Under the pieces are notes generated by a model, which worked only from the letters and a program-made list of their open reading frames with translations, had not been told where the DNA came from and ran no database searches. Shown in pieces: positions 53,108-61,668 of a DNA stretch of 64,000 bases. The stretch lies in NCBI GenBank assembly GCA_963753195.1, contig CAVWBH010000001.1, forward strand, positions 372,001-436,000. Reading direction: 5' to 3'. Both the position numbers and the translations under genes were made by a program. The stretch comes from Palsa-504 sp963753195 (GTDB lineage Bacteria; Actinomycetota; Actinomycetes; Streptosporangiales; Streptosporangiaceae). How positions within the stretch are numbered: position 1 is the first letter of the stretch; each line of letters opens with the position of its first letter.

Positions 53108-54097
53108 ATGCTCTCTGATTCCTTCGGCCGGATTGCTACCGACCTGCGTGTGTCGCTCACCGACAGGTGCAATCTGCGCTGTGCGTACTGCATGCCGCCC
53201 GAGGGACTTGACTGGCTGCCCAAGCCAGAGGTGCTCACCGACGATGAGGTGGTGCGGCTGGTCAAGGTGGCGGTGGAGCTGCTTGGCGTCCGCGAGGTCA
53301 GGTTCACCGGCGGCGAGCCGCTGCTGCGCCGGGGTCTGGCCGGCATTATCGCGCGGACCGCCCAGCTGCGCCCGCGCCCGGAGATCTCGCTCACCACCAA
53401 CGGCATCGGTCTGGCCCGCACCGCAACGGGATTGCACGCGGCCGGGCTGGACCGGGTCAACGTGTCGCTGGACACCCTGCGGCCGGAGGTCTTCCGCAAG
53501 CTGGCCCGCCGGGATCGGCTGCCCGATGTGCTGGACGGCCTCGCCGCCGCCGCCGAGGTCGGCCTGGCGCCGGTCAAGGTCAACGCGGTGCTGATGCGTG
53601 ACCTCAACGACGACGAGGCTGTCCCGCTGCTGCGGTTCTGCCTCGACCACTCCTACGAGCTGCGCTTCATCGAGCAGATGCCGCTGGATGCGCAGCACGG
53701 CTGGAACCGCGCCGAGATGGTGACCGCTGATGAGATCCTGGCTTCCCTCGGCCGTGAGTTCAGCCTCACTCCCGACGACCCGAACCAGCGCGGCTCGGCG
53801 CCCGCCGAGGCGTTCCTGGTGGACGGCGGCCCGGCCCGGGTCGGCGTGATCGCGTCGGTGACCCGGCCATTCTGCGGGAACTGCGACCGGGTTCGGCTGA
53901 CCGCGGACGGGCAGGTCAGGAACTGCCTGTTCGCCCGGACCGAGAGCGACCTGCGCGGCGCGATGCGATCCGGGGCGAGCGACGCCGAGCTGGCGGACCG
54001 GTGGGTGCGGGCGGTGGCGGTCAAGCTACCAGGCCATGGCATCAACGACCCGTCGTTCCTGCAGCCCGACCGGCCCATGTCCGCGATCGGCGGCTGA
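53108..54097 (+). CDS. moaA: GTP 3',8-cyclase of molybdenum cofactor synthesis
   Basis: A 329-residue radical-SAM enzyme for the first step of Moco synthesis. The first [4Fe-4S] cluster Cys are C21, C25 and C28 in CNLRCAYC; VRFTGGEPLLR is the SAM-binding strand. The second cluster is in TRPFCGNCDRVRLTADGQVRNCLF. The C-terminus ends in the functional Gly-Gly (SAIGG), as in true MoaA. The ATG at 53108 follows AGGAAAC; the open frame upstream to 53063 is not used. mobA follows 28 bp later. Confidence 0.96.
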   Translation: MLSDSFGRIATDLRVSLTDRCNLRCAYCMPPEGLDWLPKPEVLTDDEVVRLVKVAVELLGVREVRFTGGEPLLRRGLAGIIARTAQLRPRPEISLTTNGIGLARTATGLHAAGLDRVNVSLDTLRPEVFRKLARRDRLPDVLDGLAAAAEVGLAPVKVNAVLMRDLNDDEAVPLLRFCLDHSYELRFIEQMPLDAQHGWNRAEMVTADEILASLGREFSLTPDDPNQRGSAPAEAFLVDGGPARVGVIASVTRPFCGNCDRVRLTADGQVRNCLFARTESDLRGAMRSGASDAELADRWVRAVAVKLPGHGINDPSFLQPDRPMSAIGG

Positions 54098-54125
54098 CGC
54101 GCGAGCAACTGACCGCGGGCGCGCG

Positions 54126-54749
54126 ATGCCACCCGGGGCTGGAACGGGAGACGACCGCGGGCGGCCAGGTCCGTTCGGGATAATCGTGCTGGCCGGCGGC
54201 CGGGGAGCAAGGCTCGGCGGGCGGGACAAGCCCGGCCTGGTGGTGGGAGGCCGGACGCTGCTCGCCGCGGTAGTGGCGGCCGGAGCCGAGGCCGGGGCCC
54301 GGCAGGTCATCGTGGTCGGCCCGTCGCGGGCGGGGCTGGACGGGGTGTCGTTCGTGACCGAGCAGCCGCCGGGGGCCGGGCCGGTGGCCGCGCTACGCCG
54401 CGGCCTGGCCGAGGCGTGGCCGGAGTGGGTGGCGGTGCTGGCCGCCGACCTGCCGTTCCTGCGGCCTGCCGATCTCGGCGTGCTGCTTCAGGCGGCGGCC
54501 GGGCACCACGGCGCGGTCCTGGCTGACGATGCGGGCCGGGCGCAGTGGCTGGCCGGCTGCTGGCGGACCGGTAGCCTGCGGCGCGCGGCGGCCGGCTACG
54601 AGGGGGCGTCGCTGGGCGGCCTGCTCGGCCCGCTTGCCCCGGTCCTGGTCCGCGCGGCCCCACCGCCCGGCGAGCCGCCGCCGTGGCTCGACTGCGACAC
54701 CCCTGAGGACCTGCGAGCCGCGCGAGCCTGGAAACCGGCGACGCGCTAG
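54126..54749 (+). CDS. mobA: Molybdenum cofactor guanylyltransferase
   Basis: A 207-residue nucleotidyltransferase that attaches GMP to molybdopterin. After ~16 residues the signature IIVLAGGRGARLGGRDKPGL appears, then VVVGPSRAGL-like VIVVGPSRAGLDGVSFVTEQ, GPVAALRRGLAEAWPEWVAV LAADLPFL with the metal-binding Asp, and DDAGRAQWLAGCWRTGSLRR. The last motif LDCDTPEDLRAAR is typical. The start at ATG 54126 is chosen because the fold begins near it. It ends with a TAG that shares a CTAG with the stop of the convergent CDF gene. It would serve bis-MGD enzymes such as formate dehydrogenase. Confidence 0.93.
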   Translation: MPPGAGTGDDRGRPGPFGIIVLAGGRGARLGGRDKPGLVVGGRTLLAAVVAAGAEAGARQVIVVGPSRAGLDGVSFVTEQPPGAGPVAALRRGLAEAWPEWVAVLAADLPFLRPADLGVLLQAAAGHHGAVLADDAGRAQWLAGCWRTGSLRRAAAGYEGASLGGLLGPLAPVLVRAAPPPGEPPPWLDCDTPEDLRAARAWKPATR

Positions 54750-55741
54750 GCGTCGCCGGGGCGGTAGGCCGGGCCGTGCGCGTCGTCGCAGTGCAGGTCG
54801 GCTGCGCTCCCGTCGGCCACCTCGGGAGCTGAGCCGTCCGGGTGGGCCGCCGACGGCGCATGGTCGACCTGCAATGTCGCGTGGTTGATTCCGTACTCGC
54901 GCGACAGGAACGCCTCGAGGTCGGCCCGGATCGCGTGGCAGTCCGAGCCCGGCGCGACCAGGACGTGCGCCGAAGTGGCGGCCAGGCCCGAGGTGATCTC
55001 CCAGATATGCAGGTCGTGAACCTCGCTGACCTGCGGGCGGGCCGCCATCGCGGCCCCCACGGCGGCGGGGGACAGGCCCGCGGGCGCGGCCTCGAGGAAG
55101 ATCCGCCCGGAATCCCTGATCAGCCCGGCCCCGGCGTGCAGCATCAGCGCCACCACGACCAGCGTGGCGATCGCGTCGGCTCGGCCGAAACCGGTGGCCA
55201 GGATGATCAGCCCGGCCACCGCGGTGGCGATGAACGCGTACAGGTCGGTGACCACGTGCTTGAAGGCGCCGGCGAGGTTCAGGCTCCGCGGTGCGCCTCG
55301 CGCGCCGCTGGCGCGGGCGATGAGCAGGGCCGCGGTGACGTTCACCGCTATCCCGGCCATCGCCACGCCGAATACCGTCCCGCCTGCCACCTGCGGTGGC
55401 GTCACCAGCCGCCGGATCGCCGCGTAGCCGAGCCAGATCGCGAGCAGGACCAGGGTGATCCCGTTGGCCTGGGCGGACATGATCTCGGTGCGCTTGAGCC
55501 CGTAGGTGTACCCGCCCGCCGGCGGGCGCGCGGCCAGCCGCGCCGTGACCAGGACCAGCGCGATGGCCGCGGCGTCGGTCAGCATGTGCGCGGCGTCGGA
55601 GATCAGCGCGAGGGAGTGCGCGGCCAGGCCCGCTACGATCTCGCCCGCCATGAAGGCCAGGATCAGCGCGAGCGCGCCCGACAGCCAGCGCGCGTCCGCT
55701 CCGGACGCCACGCCGTGCTCGTGCCGATCGGTGCGGCTCAC
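54746..55741 (-). CDS. CDF-family cation efflux transporter
   Basis: A 331-residue zinc/divalent-cation diffusion facilitator. Six TM helices lie between residues ~20 and 205; the metal site has SDAAHMLTDAAA in TM2 and KHVVTDLYAF in TM5 (two H-x3-D pairs). A His-containing N-terminus (RHEHG) precedes them. The cytoplasmic C-terminal domain has LHIWEITSGLAATSAHVLV and EYGINHATLQVDH. A His/Asp-rich tail (LHCDDAHGPAYRPGDA) could bind metal. Length and motifs match CzcD/ZitB-type exporters. Confidence 0.95.
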   Translation of the reverse strand: MSRTDRHEHGVASGADARWLSGALALILAFMAGEIVAGLAAHSLALISDAAHMLTDAAAIALVLVTARLAARPPAGGYTYGLKRTEIMSAQANGITLVLLAIWLGYAAIRRLVTPPQVAGGTVFGVAMAGIAVNVTAALLIARASGARGAPRSLNLAGAFKHVVTDLYAFIATAVAGLIILATGFGRADAIATLVVVALMLHAGAGLIRDSGRIFLEAAPAGLSPAAVGAAMAARPQVSEVHDLHIWEITSGLAATSAHVLVAPGSDCHAIRADLEAFLSREYGINHATLQVDHAPSAAHPDGSAPEVADGSAADLHCDDAHGPAYRPGDA

Positions 55742-55776
55742 AATCTGACGATATCCGGGCCATAGGCTGAGGAGCT

Positions 55777-55971
55777 ATGAGCACCCTCGAGGACTGGACG
55801 GCTGCTGTCCGCGCCGACCTCGGATTCGACCCGGAGCCGCTGAGCACCACGGAGACCCGGGCCGTGCTGGATATGGCGCGTGACGTGGCGCATGCGGTGG
55901 ACCGGCCGGCCGCCCCGCAGGCCGGAGGATCCTTACGGCCGCCTTACGGGACCGGCCGTCGCCGGGCGTGA
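55777..55971 (+). CDS. Short DUF6457-like protein
   Basis: A 64-residue product. MSTLEDWTAAVRADLGFDPE and TRAVLDMARDVAHAVDRPAAP match the DUF6457 family, which is often encoded beside or fused to mobA. The last ~17 residues (AGGSLRPPYGTGRRRA) do not look like the family's usual hydrophobic end, so the reading may be cut by a local change. It lies 35 bp from the CDF gene in the divergent direction and 60 bp before the Rieske gene. Probably an accessory of Moco enzymes; not proven. Confidence 0.7.
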   Translation: MSTLEDWTAAVRADLGFDPEPLSTTETRAVLDMARDVAHAVDRPAAPQAGGSLRPPYGTGRRRA

Positions 55972-56031
55972 TCGCGTCGCCGTCCGCCAGAGTGAGTAAC
56001 CGGACGTTTTCACTGGCGAGAAGGATGGCCG

Positions 56032-56685
56032 ATGACTGCCCGATCCCGGCAGGACGAAGCCCAGCCGGGCCCGCACCCGACCAGGCGCGGGCTGCTGCTC
56101 GGCGCGGTGGGCCTGGCGGCCCTGAGCGGAACGCTGTCCGGCTGCAGCACCGCGGCCGTTCCGTACGATGCCGACGAGGCCGGGGCGCCGGAGCATGCCG
56201 GGCCGCCTGTCGCCGCCATGGCCATGGGACCGCCTGCCTCGTCATCGGCCGCGCCGGCACCGGCCGGTGTCATGGGCAGCGGCGGCACGCAGGGGAACAA
56301 GTCCGCGGTCGGCACGCAGGGGAACAAGTCCGCGGTCGGCACGCAGGGGAACAAGTCCGCGGTCGGCACGCGGGAGAACAAGCCCGCGGCCCGGGGCGTG
56401 GTGCTGGGCGCCGCCCGGGACATCCCCGTGGGCGGCGGGACGGTCTTCAGCGCGGCCCGGGTCGTCGTGACCCAGCCGGTCCGGGGCCAGTACCGCGCGT
56501 TCAGCGCAATATGCACGCACGTGGGCTGCGTCGTTAACCGGGTGGTCGGCGGCACCATCGACTGCCCCTGCCACGGCAGCCGGTTCGCGATCACGACCGG
56601 AGCGGTGGTCGCGGGCCCGGCGCCCAGCCCGCTGCCCCGCAAGCAGATCAAGGTCGCCGGCGGCGAGGTCACGCTGCTGGCCTGA
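56032..56685 (+). CDS. Tat-exported Rieske [2Fe-2S] lipoprotein
   Basis: A 217-residue protein. The N-terminus TRRGLLLGAVGLAALSGTLSGC has the twin Arg and a lipobox, so a Tat lipoprotein. Residues ~40-120 are a linker containing four units of a 27-bp repeat (GTQGNKSAV). The Rieske domain follows: AICTHVGCVVNR (C-x-H) and IDCPCHGSRF (C-x2-H), with the cluster Cys/His all present. Such exported Rieske proteins resemble QcrA-type domains but stand alone, serving electron transfer at the outer face of the membrane. The partner is unknown. ATG 56032. Confidence 0.92.
   Translation: MTARSRQDEAQPGPHPTRRGLLLGAVGLAALSGTLSGCSTAAVPYDADEAGAPEHAGPPVAAMAMGPPASSSAAPAPAGVMGSGGTQGNKSAVGTQGNKSAVGTQGNKSAVGTRENKPAARGVVLGAARDIPVGGGTVFSAARVVVTQPVRGQYRAFSAICTHVGCVVNRVVGGTIDCPCHGSRFAITTGAVVAGPAPSPLPRKQIKVAGGEVTLLA
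56284..56391 (+). repeat. 27-bp tandem repeat in the Rieske linker
   Basis: Three identical units starting GGCACGCAGGGGAACAAG at 56284, 56311 and 56338, and a fourth diverged one at 56365-56391. They encode GTQGNKSAV repeats in the exported linker; the exact identity of the first three suggests recent expansion. Confidence 0.95.
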
Positions 56686-56708
56686 AGCGGCGCGACCGGC
56701 ATGACAAT

Positions 56709-57623
56709 ATGGCGGGCATGGGTTCGCTCATGCTGCTTGATACGGCGTCGCTGTACTTCCGCGCGTTCTACGGGGTCCCAGACACAGTCCAGGCGCCGGA
56801 CGGCGCGCCGGTCAATGCCGTACGCGGGCTCCTCGACATGATCACCAGGCTGGTCCGGGCCCGGCATCCGAGCCGGCTGGTGGCCTGCTGGGACGCGGAC
56901 TGGCGGCCGGCCTTCAGGGTCGCGGCCGTCCCCTCGTACAAGGCGCACCGCCTGGCCGCCGACGGCGGCGAGGACGTCCCGCCCGCGCTCGCCGCGCAGG
57001 TCCCGCTGATCGACGAGGTGCTGCATGCGGCCGGGCTGGCCGTGGCGGGGCAGCCCGGATACGAGGCCGACGACGTGATCGGCACGCTCGCCGCCCGCTC
57101 GCCGGATCCGGTCGACGTGGTGACCGGAGACCGGGACCTGTTCCAGCTGGTGGACGACTCCCGCGGCATCCGGGTTATCTACACCGTGCGCGGCCTGCTC
57201 AACCTGGATGTGATCGACGAGGCGGCGGTGAACGCCAAGTACGGTATCCCGGGCCGCGCCTACGCCGACTTCGCGGCGCTGCGTGGCGACCCGAGCGACG
57301 GGCTGCCCGGCGTGCCGGGCGTGGGGGAGAAGACCGCCGCCGCGCTGATCCGGGCGTTCGGCAGCATCGAGGACATCACTGCTGCGCTGGACGCCGGGCA
57401 CGGCGGGTTCCCGCGCGGCAGCCGGGAGAAGCTGGAGAAAGCCCGGGGCTACCTGGACATCGCCATGTCCGTCGTCCGGGTCGCCGACGACGCCCCGCTG
57501 CCGCCGGTGGAGGGGAAGCTGCCGGCCGTGCCGCCGGACGCCGGCCGGCTGAAAGACCTCGGCGAGCGGTGGGGACTGGGCTCGTCGCTGAGCCGGTTCG
57601 TCAGCGCCGTGTCACAGGCTTAG
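56709..57623 (+). CDS. 5'-3' exonuclease (PolA N-terminal-like)
   Basis: A 304-residue stand-alone flap/5'-3' exonuclease. LLDTASLYFRAFYGV (metal Asp), VACWDADWRPAFRVAAVPSYK AHR, GYEADDVIGTLAA and VVTGDRDLFQLVDD supply the acidic metal site; LPGVPGVGEKTAAALIRAFG SIEDI is the helix-3-turn-helix. No polymerase domain follows, as for the ExoIX-like second copy in many actinobacteria. It removes 5' flaps or RNA primers. ATG 56709 or 56718 (MGSLMLL); neither has a strong ribosome site. Confidence 0.93.
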   Translation: MAGMGSLMLLDTASLYFRAFYGVPDTVQAPDGAPVNAVRGLLDMITRLVRARHPSRLVACWDADWRPAFRVAAVPSYKAHRLAADGGEDVPPALAAQVPLIDEVLHAAGLAVAGQPGYEADDVIGTLAARSPDPVDVVTGDRDLFQLVDDSRGIRVIYTVRGLLNLDVIDEAAVNAKYGIPGRAYADFAALRGDPSDGLPGVPGVGEKTAAALIRAFGSIEDITAALDAGHGGFPRGSREKLEKARGYLDIAMSVVRVADDAPLPPVEGKLPAVPPDAGRLKDLGERWGLGSSLSRFVSAVSQA

Positions 57624-57632
57624 GGTTGGTCC

Positions 57633-58745
57633 GTGGCGACTGCGAGCGAACTGTACCCCGCGGCCCGGCTGGAGCTGGTGCGCGATGCTGTCCGCGCGGC
57701 CGGGCTGGACGCCGTGCTGCTGACCCCTGGTCCTGACCTGCGCTACGTGAGCGGCTACGACGCCAAGCAGCTGGAGCGGCTGACCTGCCTGGTGGTCCCG
57801 GCGCAGGGTGACCCGGCGCTGTTCGTGCCCCGGCTGGAGCTGCGCGCCGCGCAGGCCTCGCCGGCCGGCCCGCTCGGCCTGGACATCGTGGCCTGGGAGG
57901 AGACAGCCGACCCGTTCCGCCTGGTCGCGGACAAGCTCGGCCGCGTCTCGGAGATCGGCCTGTCCGACCGGATGTGGGCGCTGTTCGTGCTCAGGTTCCG
58001 CGAAGCGCTGCCTGCCGCGCGGCAGGTGCTGGCCAGCGGGGCGCTGCGCACGCTGCGGATGCGCAAGAGCGCCGCCGAGGTAGCGGCGCTGCGCGAGGCC
58101 GGGGAGGCCATCGACCGCGTGCATGCTCGTGTTCCCGGCTGGCTGCGGCCCGGGCGCACCGAGCGCGAAGTGGGCCTGCAGATCGCCGACGCTATCCGGG
58201 CCGAGGGGCACGATACGGTCGATTTCGTGATCGTCGGCTCGGGACCGAACGCGGCCAGCCCCCACCACGAGGTGTCGGACCGGGTCTTCCAGGCCGGCGA
58301 CGCGGTGGTGGTGGACATCGGCGGCACGATGCCGTCGGGATACTGCTCGGACTGCACCAGGACCTACGCGATCGGCGAGCCGCCCGCCGAGTTCACCGCC
58401 TACTACAAGGTGCTGCAGGACGCTCAGGAGGCCGCGTGCGCCGCGGTGCGGCCGGGAGTGACGGCGGAGTCGGTCGACGCGGCCGCGCGCGAGCCGATCA
58501 CCGCGGCCGGCTACGGCGCCTCGTTCATCCACCGCACCGGGCACGGGATCGGGCTGGAGGGGCACGAGGACCCCTACATCGTGGCCGGGAACAGCGAGGC
58601 ACTCGAGCCAGGCATGGCGTTCTCGGTCGAGCCCGGGATCTACCCCGGGCCGCACGGCGCGCGGATCGAGGACATCGTGGTCTGCACCGCCGACGGCTAC
58701 CAGCGGCTCAACCACGCTCCGCGAGAGCTGGTCGTCGTCGGCTAA
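57633..58745 (+). CDS. M24-family Xaa-Pro peptidase
   Basis: A 370-residue pita-bread metallopeptidase. The N-terminal creatinase-like domain (1-135: LDAVLLTPGPDLRYVSGYDA) precedes the catalytic domain with metal ligands in VVVDIGGTMPSGYCSDCTRT (two Asp), HRTGHGIGLEGHEDPYI (His), AFSVEPGIYP (Glu) and ARIEDIVVCT (Glu). It removes N-terminal residues before proline in peptides. GTG start at 57633, 10 bp after the exonuclease stop, so probably co-transcribed. Length and motifs are complete. Confidence 0.94.
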   Translation: MATASELYPAARLELVRDAVRAAGLDAVLLTPGPDLRYVSGYDAKQLERLTCLVVPAQGDPALFVPRLELRAAQASPAGPLGLDIVAWEETADPFRLVADKLGRVSEIGLSDRMWALFVLRFREALPAARQVLASGALRTLRMRKSAAEVAALREAGEAIDRVHARVPGWLRPGRTEREVGLQIADAIRAEGHDTVDFVIVGSGPNAASPHHEVSDRVFQAGDAVVVDIGGTMPSGYCSDCTRTYAIGEPPAEFTAYYKVLQDAQEAACAAVRPGVTAESVDAAAREPITAAGYGASFIHRTGHGIGLEGHEDPYIVAGNSEALEPGMAFSVEPGIYPGPHGARIEDIVVCTADGYQRLNHAPRELVVVG

Positions 58746-58771
58746 GCCGCCGAGGGCGTTCGGTCGTCCCG

Positions 58772-59728
58772 TCAGCTGTCCGGGCCGTCGGTGGAACGCG
58801 GTCCGGGGGGATCGATGCGCCCTTGGTTCTCAGCCAGGAACCGCTCGAACTGGGCCGCGAGCTCGTCGGCGGTCGGCATGGACTCGCCCTCGCCCAGGAG
58901 GCCGGGACCGGCGTGCCGGTTTCCCTCCGCTTCCACCAGGGCGTCGTACTGCTGCTCCAGCGTCCGGACCAGCTCGGCGACCTCGGCCGACGCGGCGACC
59001 TGCTGGTCGATCGCCTCATCGGTCCGGACTGAGGCCTCGCGGAGCTCGGCGTCAGGCAGGTCGAGCCCGGTGGCGGTGCCCACGGAGCCCAGCAGGGTCA
59101 GCGCGGCCGGCGGATAGACGGCCTGGGCCAGGTAATGCGGCACCTGCACGGCGAAGCCCACCGCATCCCGGCCCGCCTCGCCGAGCCGCAGCTCAACCAG
59201 GCCCCTCGCGCTGCCGGGCACCTGGATGCGGTTCGCCATCCGCTGGTGCGCGATGAGCAGCTCGTCGCTGGTGCCGTGCGCGATCACGCCGAGTGGCCGG
59301 GTGTGCGGCATCCCGGCCGGGATCCCGAGGAAGCTGACCGCGAGCCCGGCGCCGAGCCGGCTGGTCAGGTCCAGGACAGCCTCGGTGAACAGCTTCCACT
59401 CGTGATCGGGCTCGGGCCCGTTCAGCAGGAGGAAGGGCTTCCCCTGCTGGTCCCGCAGCAGATGAAGCACCAGCTCGGGAGCGTCGTAATTCTCCCAGCT
59501 GCTGTTGTTGTAGATCATCAGCGGGCGTCGCGACCGGTAGTCGATGAGCCGGTCGATGTCGAACCGCGCTACCGTCTCGTGAGCGAAACTGCTCAGCAAG
59601 TGCTCGGTCAGCAGGCGGCCGGCGCCTCCCGCATCGATGAAGCCATCCAGATAGTGCAAGAACGGCGCGTCCGCGATATCGGGCGTGGCGGGACCGAGTT
59701 CGTAGAGTTCTTCCGGGTTCCGCTGCAT
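58772..59728 (-). CDS. PAC2 family protein (proteasome-assembly-chaperone-like)
   Basis: A 318-residue actinobacterial PAC2 protein: FLHYLDGFIDAGGAGRLLTEH LLSS, ETVARFDIDRLIDYRSRRPLM, LHLLRDQQGKPFLLLNGPEPD HEWKLFTEAVL, FLGIPAGMPHTRPLGVIAHG, and GFAVQVPHYLAQAVYPPAAL. The C-terminal ~85 residues are acidic and helical. It is the homologue group that accompanies the bacterial proteasome in actinobacteria, though a chaperone role there is only inferred. ATG 59728; an upstream frame to 59776 is not needed. Confidence 0.92.
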   Translation of the reverse strand: MQRNPEELYELGPATPDIADAPFLHYLDGFIDAGGAGRLLTEHLLSSFAHETVARFDIDRLIDYRSRRPLMIYNNSSWENYDAPELVLHLLRDQQGKPFLLLNGPEPDHEWKLFTEAVLDLTSRLGAGLAVSFLGIPAGMPHTRPLGVIAHGTSDELLIAHQRMANRIQVPGSARGLVELRLGEAGRDAVGFAVQVPHYLAQAVYPPAALTLLGSVGTATGLDLPDAELREASVRTDEAIDQQVAASAEVAELVRTLEQQYDALVEAEGNRHAGPGLLGEGESMPTADELAAQFERFLAENQGRIDPPGPRSTDGPDS

Positions 59729-59839
59729 CCTTATAGTCTCGCACGGGCCGCCCGCTGCTGCCGCCAGGCGATACACGGTAGCGGGGCTGGGGTTACATTG
59801 GCGAACATGCCGTGATCATTCCGTTACGTCGTTATGTCT

Positions 59840-59856
59840 CCATGGTACGACCATGG
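59840..59856. promoter_or_regulatory. Palindrome just upstream of the Lrp gene
   Basis: CCATGGT (59840-59846) and ACCATGG (59850-59856) are perfect inverted copies with ACG between them. CGTTA (59830-59834) and TAACG (59860-59864) flank it almost symmetrically. It ends 16 bp before the GTG start of an Lrp/AsnC regulator, a usual place for an autoregulatory operator. Confidence 0.6.
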
Positions 59857-59871
59857 CGCTAACGTGACCAC

Positions 59872-60312
59872 GTGGAGGAGATCGATCGCAAGATCGTGTC
59901 GTTGCTGGCACGCAACGGGCGGATGAGCTTTACCGAGCTGGGCCGGCAAGCCGGGCTCTCGGTGTCGGCCGTGCACCAGCGGGTGCGCCGGCTCGAGCAG
60001 GAGGGCGTAATCAAGGGCTACGCTGCGGTGTTCAACCCGGAAGACGTCGGGCTGCCGCTGACCGCTTTCGTGTCGGTCAAGCCGTTCAACGCCGCCGCCC
60101 CTGATGACCTGCCACAACGGCTGGAACATCTCACGGCGATCGAAGCGTGCCACAGCGTCGCCGGAGACGAGAACTACATCCTCAAGGTGCGGGTCCCGTC
60201 CCCGGTCGCGCTGGAGGATCTGCTGTACCAGATCCGCACCCTGGGCGGCGTCTCCACCCGGACCACCGTAGTCCTCAGTACCGCCTACGAGAACCGCCCG
60301 CCGGACTTCTGA
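59872..60312 (+). CDS. Lrp/AsnC-family transcriptional regulator
   Basis: A 146-residue regulator. Residues 1-60 are the helix-turn-helix (MEEIDRKIVSLLARNGRMSF TELGRQAGLSVSAVHQRVRR LEQEGVIKGYAAVFN). Residues 65-146 are the RAM ligand-binding domain (LTAFVSVKPFN, EACHSVAGDENYILKVRV, LEDLLYQIRTLGGVSTRTTVV L). GTG start at 59872. The effector, likely an amino acid, is not known. The palindrome upstream suggests self-control. Confidence 0.95.
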   Translation: MEEIDRKIVSLLARNGRMSFTELGRQAGLSVSAVHQRVRRLEQEGVIKGYAAVFNPEDVGLPLTAFVSVKPFNAAAPDDLPQRLEHLTAIEACHSVAGDENYILKVRVPSPVALEDLLYQIRTLGGVSTRTTVVLSTAYENRPPDF

Positions 60313-60545
60313 GACCGCGGTCAGCTCCGTTCAGCGGTCACGCCGGTCGCCGGACAGCTTCCCGGCCTTCCGCTTCCGCGCGATGCCTCGGCCAGCCGGT
60401 CCTGGACATATGCCTGGCCGGGTCTTGCGGTCCGGTCGTCACCGGCACCCCCACTCGCGCAATACGGCCCAAGCGTAGCGCGGCGGCTGCCTGGCGGTCA
60501 TTTGCAGCCGGGCCCGGTGCGCCGGGCTGCGCTGGGAGCGCCTAA

Positions 60546-61412
60546 TCAGGGGCGGGGCGGCGCGCTCGCCGAGGGTGAAGACCCGGCCCGCGGGCAGGCC
60601 TGGGACGTGCGTCCCGCGGGGGTGATCGCGGCCGTCGCCTGGTAGGCGCGCACCACGGCCGGGACCTGCGCCAGCGGGGCCGCCACGATGGTGGCGCCAG
60701 CCGCGAGGGCCTCGTCGAGCAGCGAGGTATACGTATCGGCATCGCCGCAGGGCGGGACCGCCACGACCACATCCCGGCGGTTCAGCTCGCCGAGCCCGGC
60801 CGGATCCAGGACTGCTTGCGTCCCGGCCCGGCGCGCGTAGTCCTGGGCGCCGCCCGGCCGGCCGGTGTGCAGCAGGGAGCTGAACGGCGTGGTTTCCTCC
60901 GCCTCGCCGAACGCGAACACCTGCCGCACCCAGCAGCGCTCCGCGGCCTGCACGGCCAGCCCGGCCAGCGCCGCCGAGGTGATCAGCACCCGGGCCCGGC
61001 ACGGCTTGAGCTGGGCGGCGATGTCCGCCGCGGTCTGCTCCGGGCGCACCGGGACGGCGATGGCCCCGGCCGCCCGCACGGCGTGCACCGCCACCGCGTG
61101 GCTAACCGCGTCGGCGACGAAGATCCCCGCCGTGTCGCCCTCCCGCAGGCCCCGCCGTGACAGGCCACGTGCCGCCGCGCGGACCATGCATGCGAACTGA
61201 GGCCACGTGATCACGCAGGCCTGCCCGGGCCAGGGCCCGGAGGCCGCGGCGTCAATGAGCGCGGCTCCGTTTCCGGCCCGGTCGGCCAGGGCCAGGATGT
61301 GCTCGGTCACCGCTCGCTGTGCCGCCTGGGCCCGCTGTGGCTTCTCGGCCCGCTGTGCCGCCTCGGCCCGCTGCGCCTCGATGCCTGCTCCGGCGCCGAT
61401 CCCCATGTTCAC
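60546..61412 (-). CDS. Truncated AMP-binding (acyl-CoA synthetase-like) protein
   Basis: A 288-residue product matching only the N-terminal part of ANL-superfamily ligases: VITWPQFACMVRAAARGLSR RGLREGDTAGIFVADAVSHAV AVHAVRAAGAIAVPVRPEQT, and RARVLITSAALAGLAVQAAE. The nucleotide-binding TSGTTGxPKG motif and the whole adenylating core are absent, so it cannot be a working ligase. The N-terminus carries Ala/Gln/Arg repeats from an 18-bp tandem array. The GTG at 61412 has GGGAGG five bases upstream and is preferred to the frame start at 61436. It may be a remnant or a specialised N-domain protein. Confidence 0.6.
   Translation of the reverse strand: MNMGIGAGAGIEAQRAEAAQRAEKPQRAQAAQRAVTEHILALADRAGNGAALIDAAASGPWPGQACVITWPQFACMVRAAARGLSRRGLREGDTAGIFVADAVSHAVAVHAVRAAGAIAVPVRPEQTAADIAAQLKPCRARVLITSAALAGLAVQAAERCWVRQVFAFGEAEETTPFSSLLHTGRPGGAQDYARRAGTQAVLDPAGLGELNRRDVVVAVPPCGDADTYTSLLDEALAAGATIVAAPLAQVPAVVRAYQATAAITPAGRTSQACPRAGSSPSASAPPRP
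61315..61368 (-). repeat. 18-bp tandem repeat in the AMP-binding gene
   Basis: Three units (61315-61332, 61333-61350, 61351-61368), plus-strand consensus CGCTGTGCCGCCTNGGCC, encode AQRA-type repeats near the N-terminus of the truncated AMP-binding protein. Confidence 0.85.
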
Positions 61413-61668
61413 CAGATCCTCCCGCTGGTCTCGCAACGGGCGGATCCCGGCCTGGAGCCGGGACCCGCCCGGTCGCTGCGGCGGGGTTTATCACCGGTTC
61501 CCGCCCCCCCGCCGGGAACCAGCGCGGCGCCGGGTTTCAGACCCGCCGTCACCGTGCTTTAGCGACAAGGGAAACGTTATGCCCCGCGGATCCCGGGCAC
61601 ATGCGCCGAAATATGCATTCCTATGTGCATCTTGGCCTCTCCGGCCGGGCTGGATCCAGGTCCGCGCC

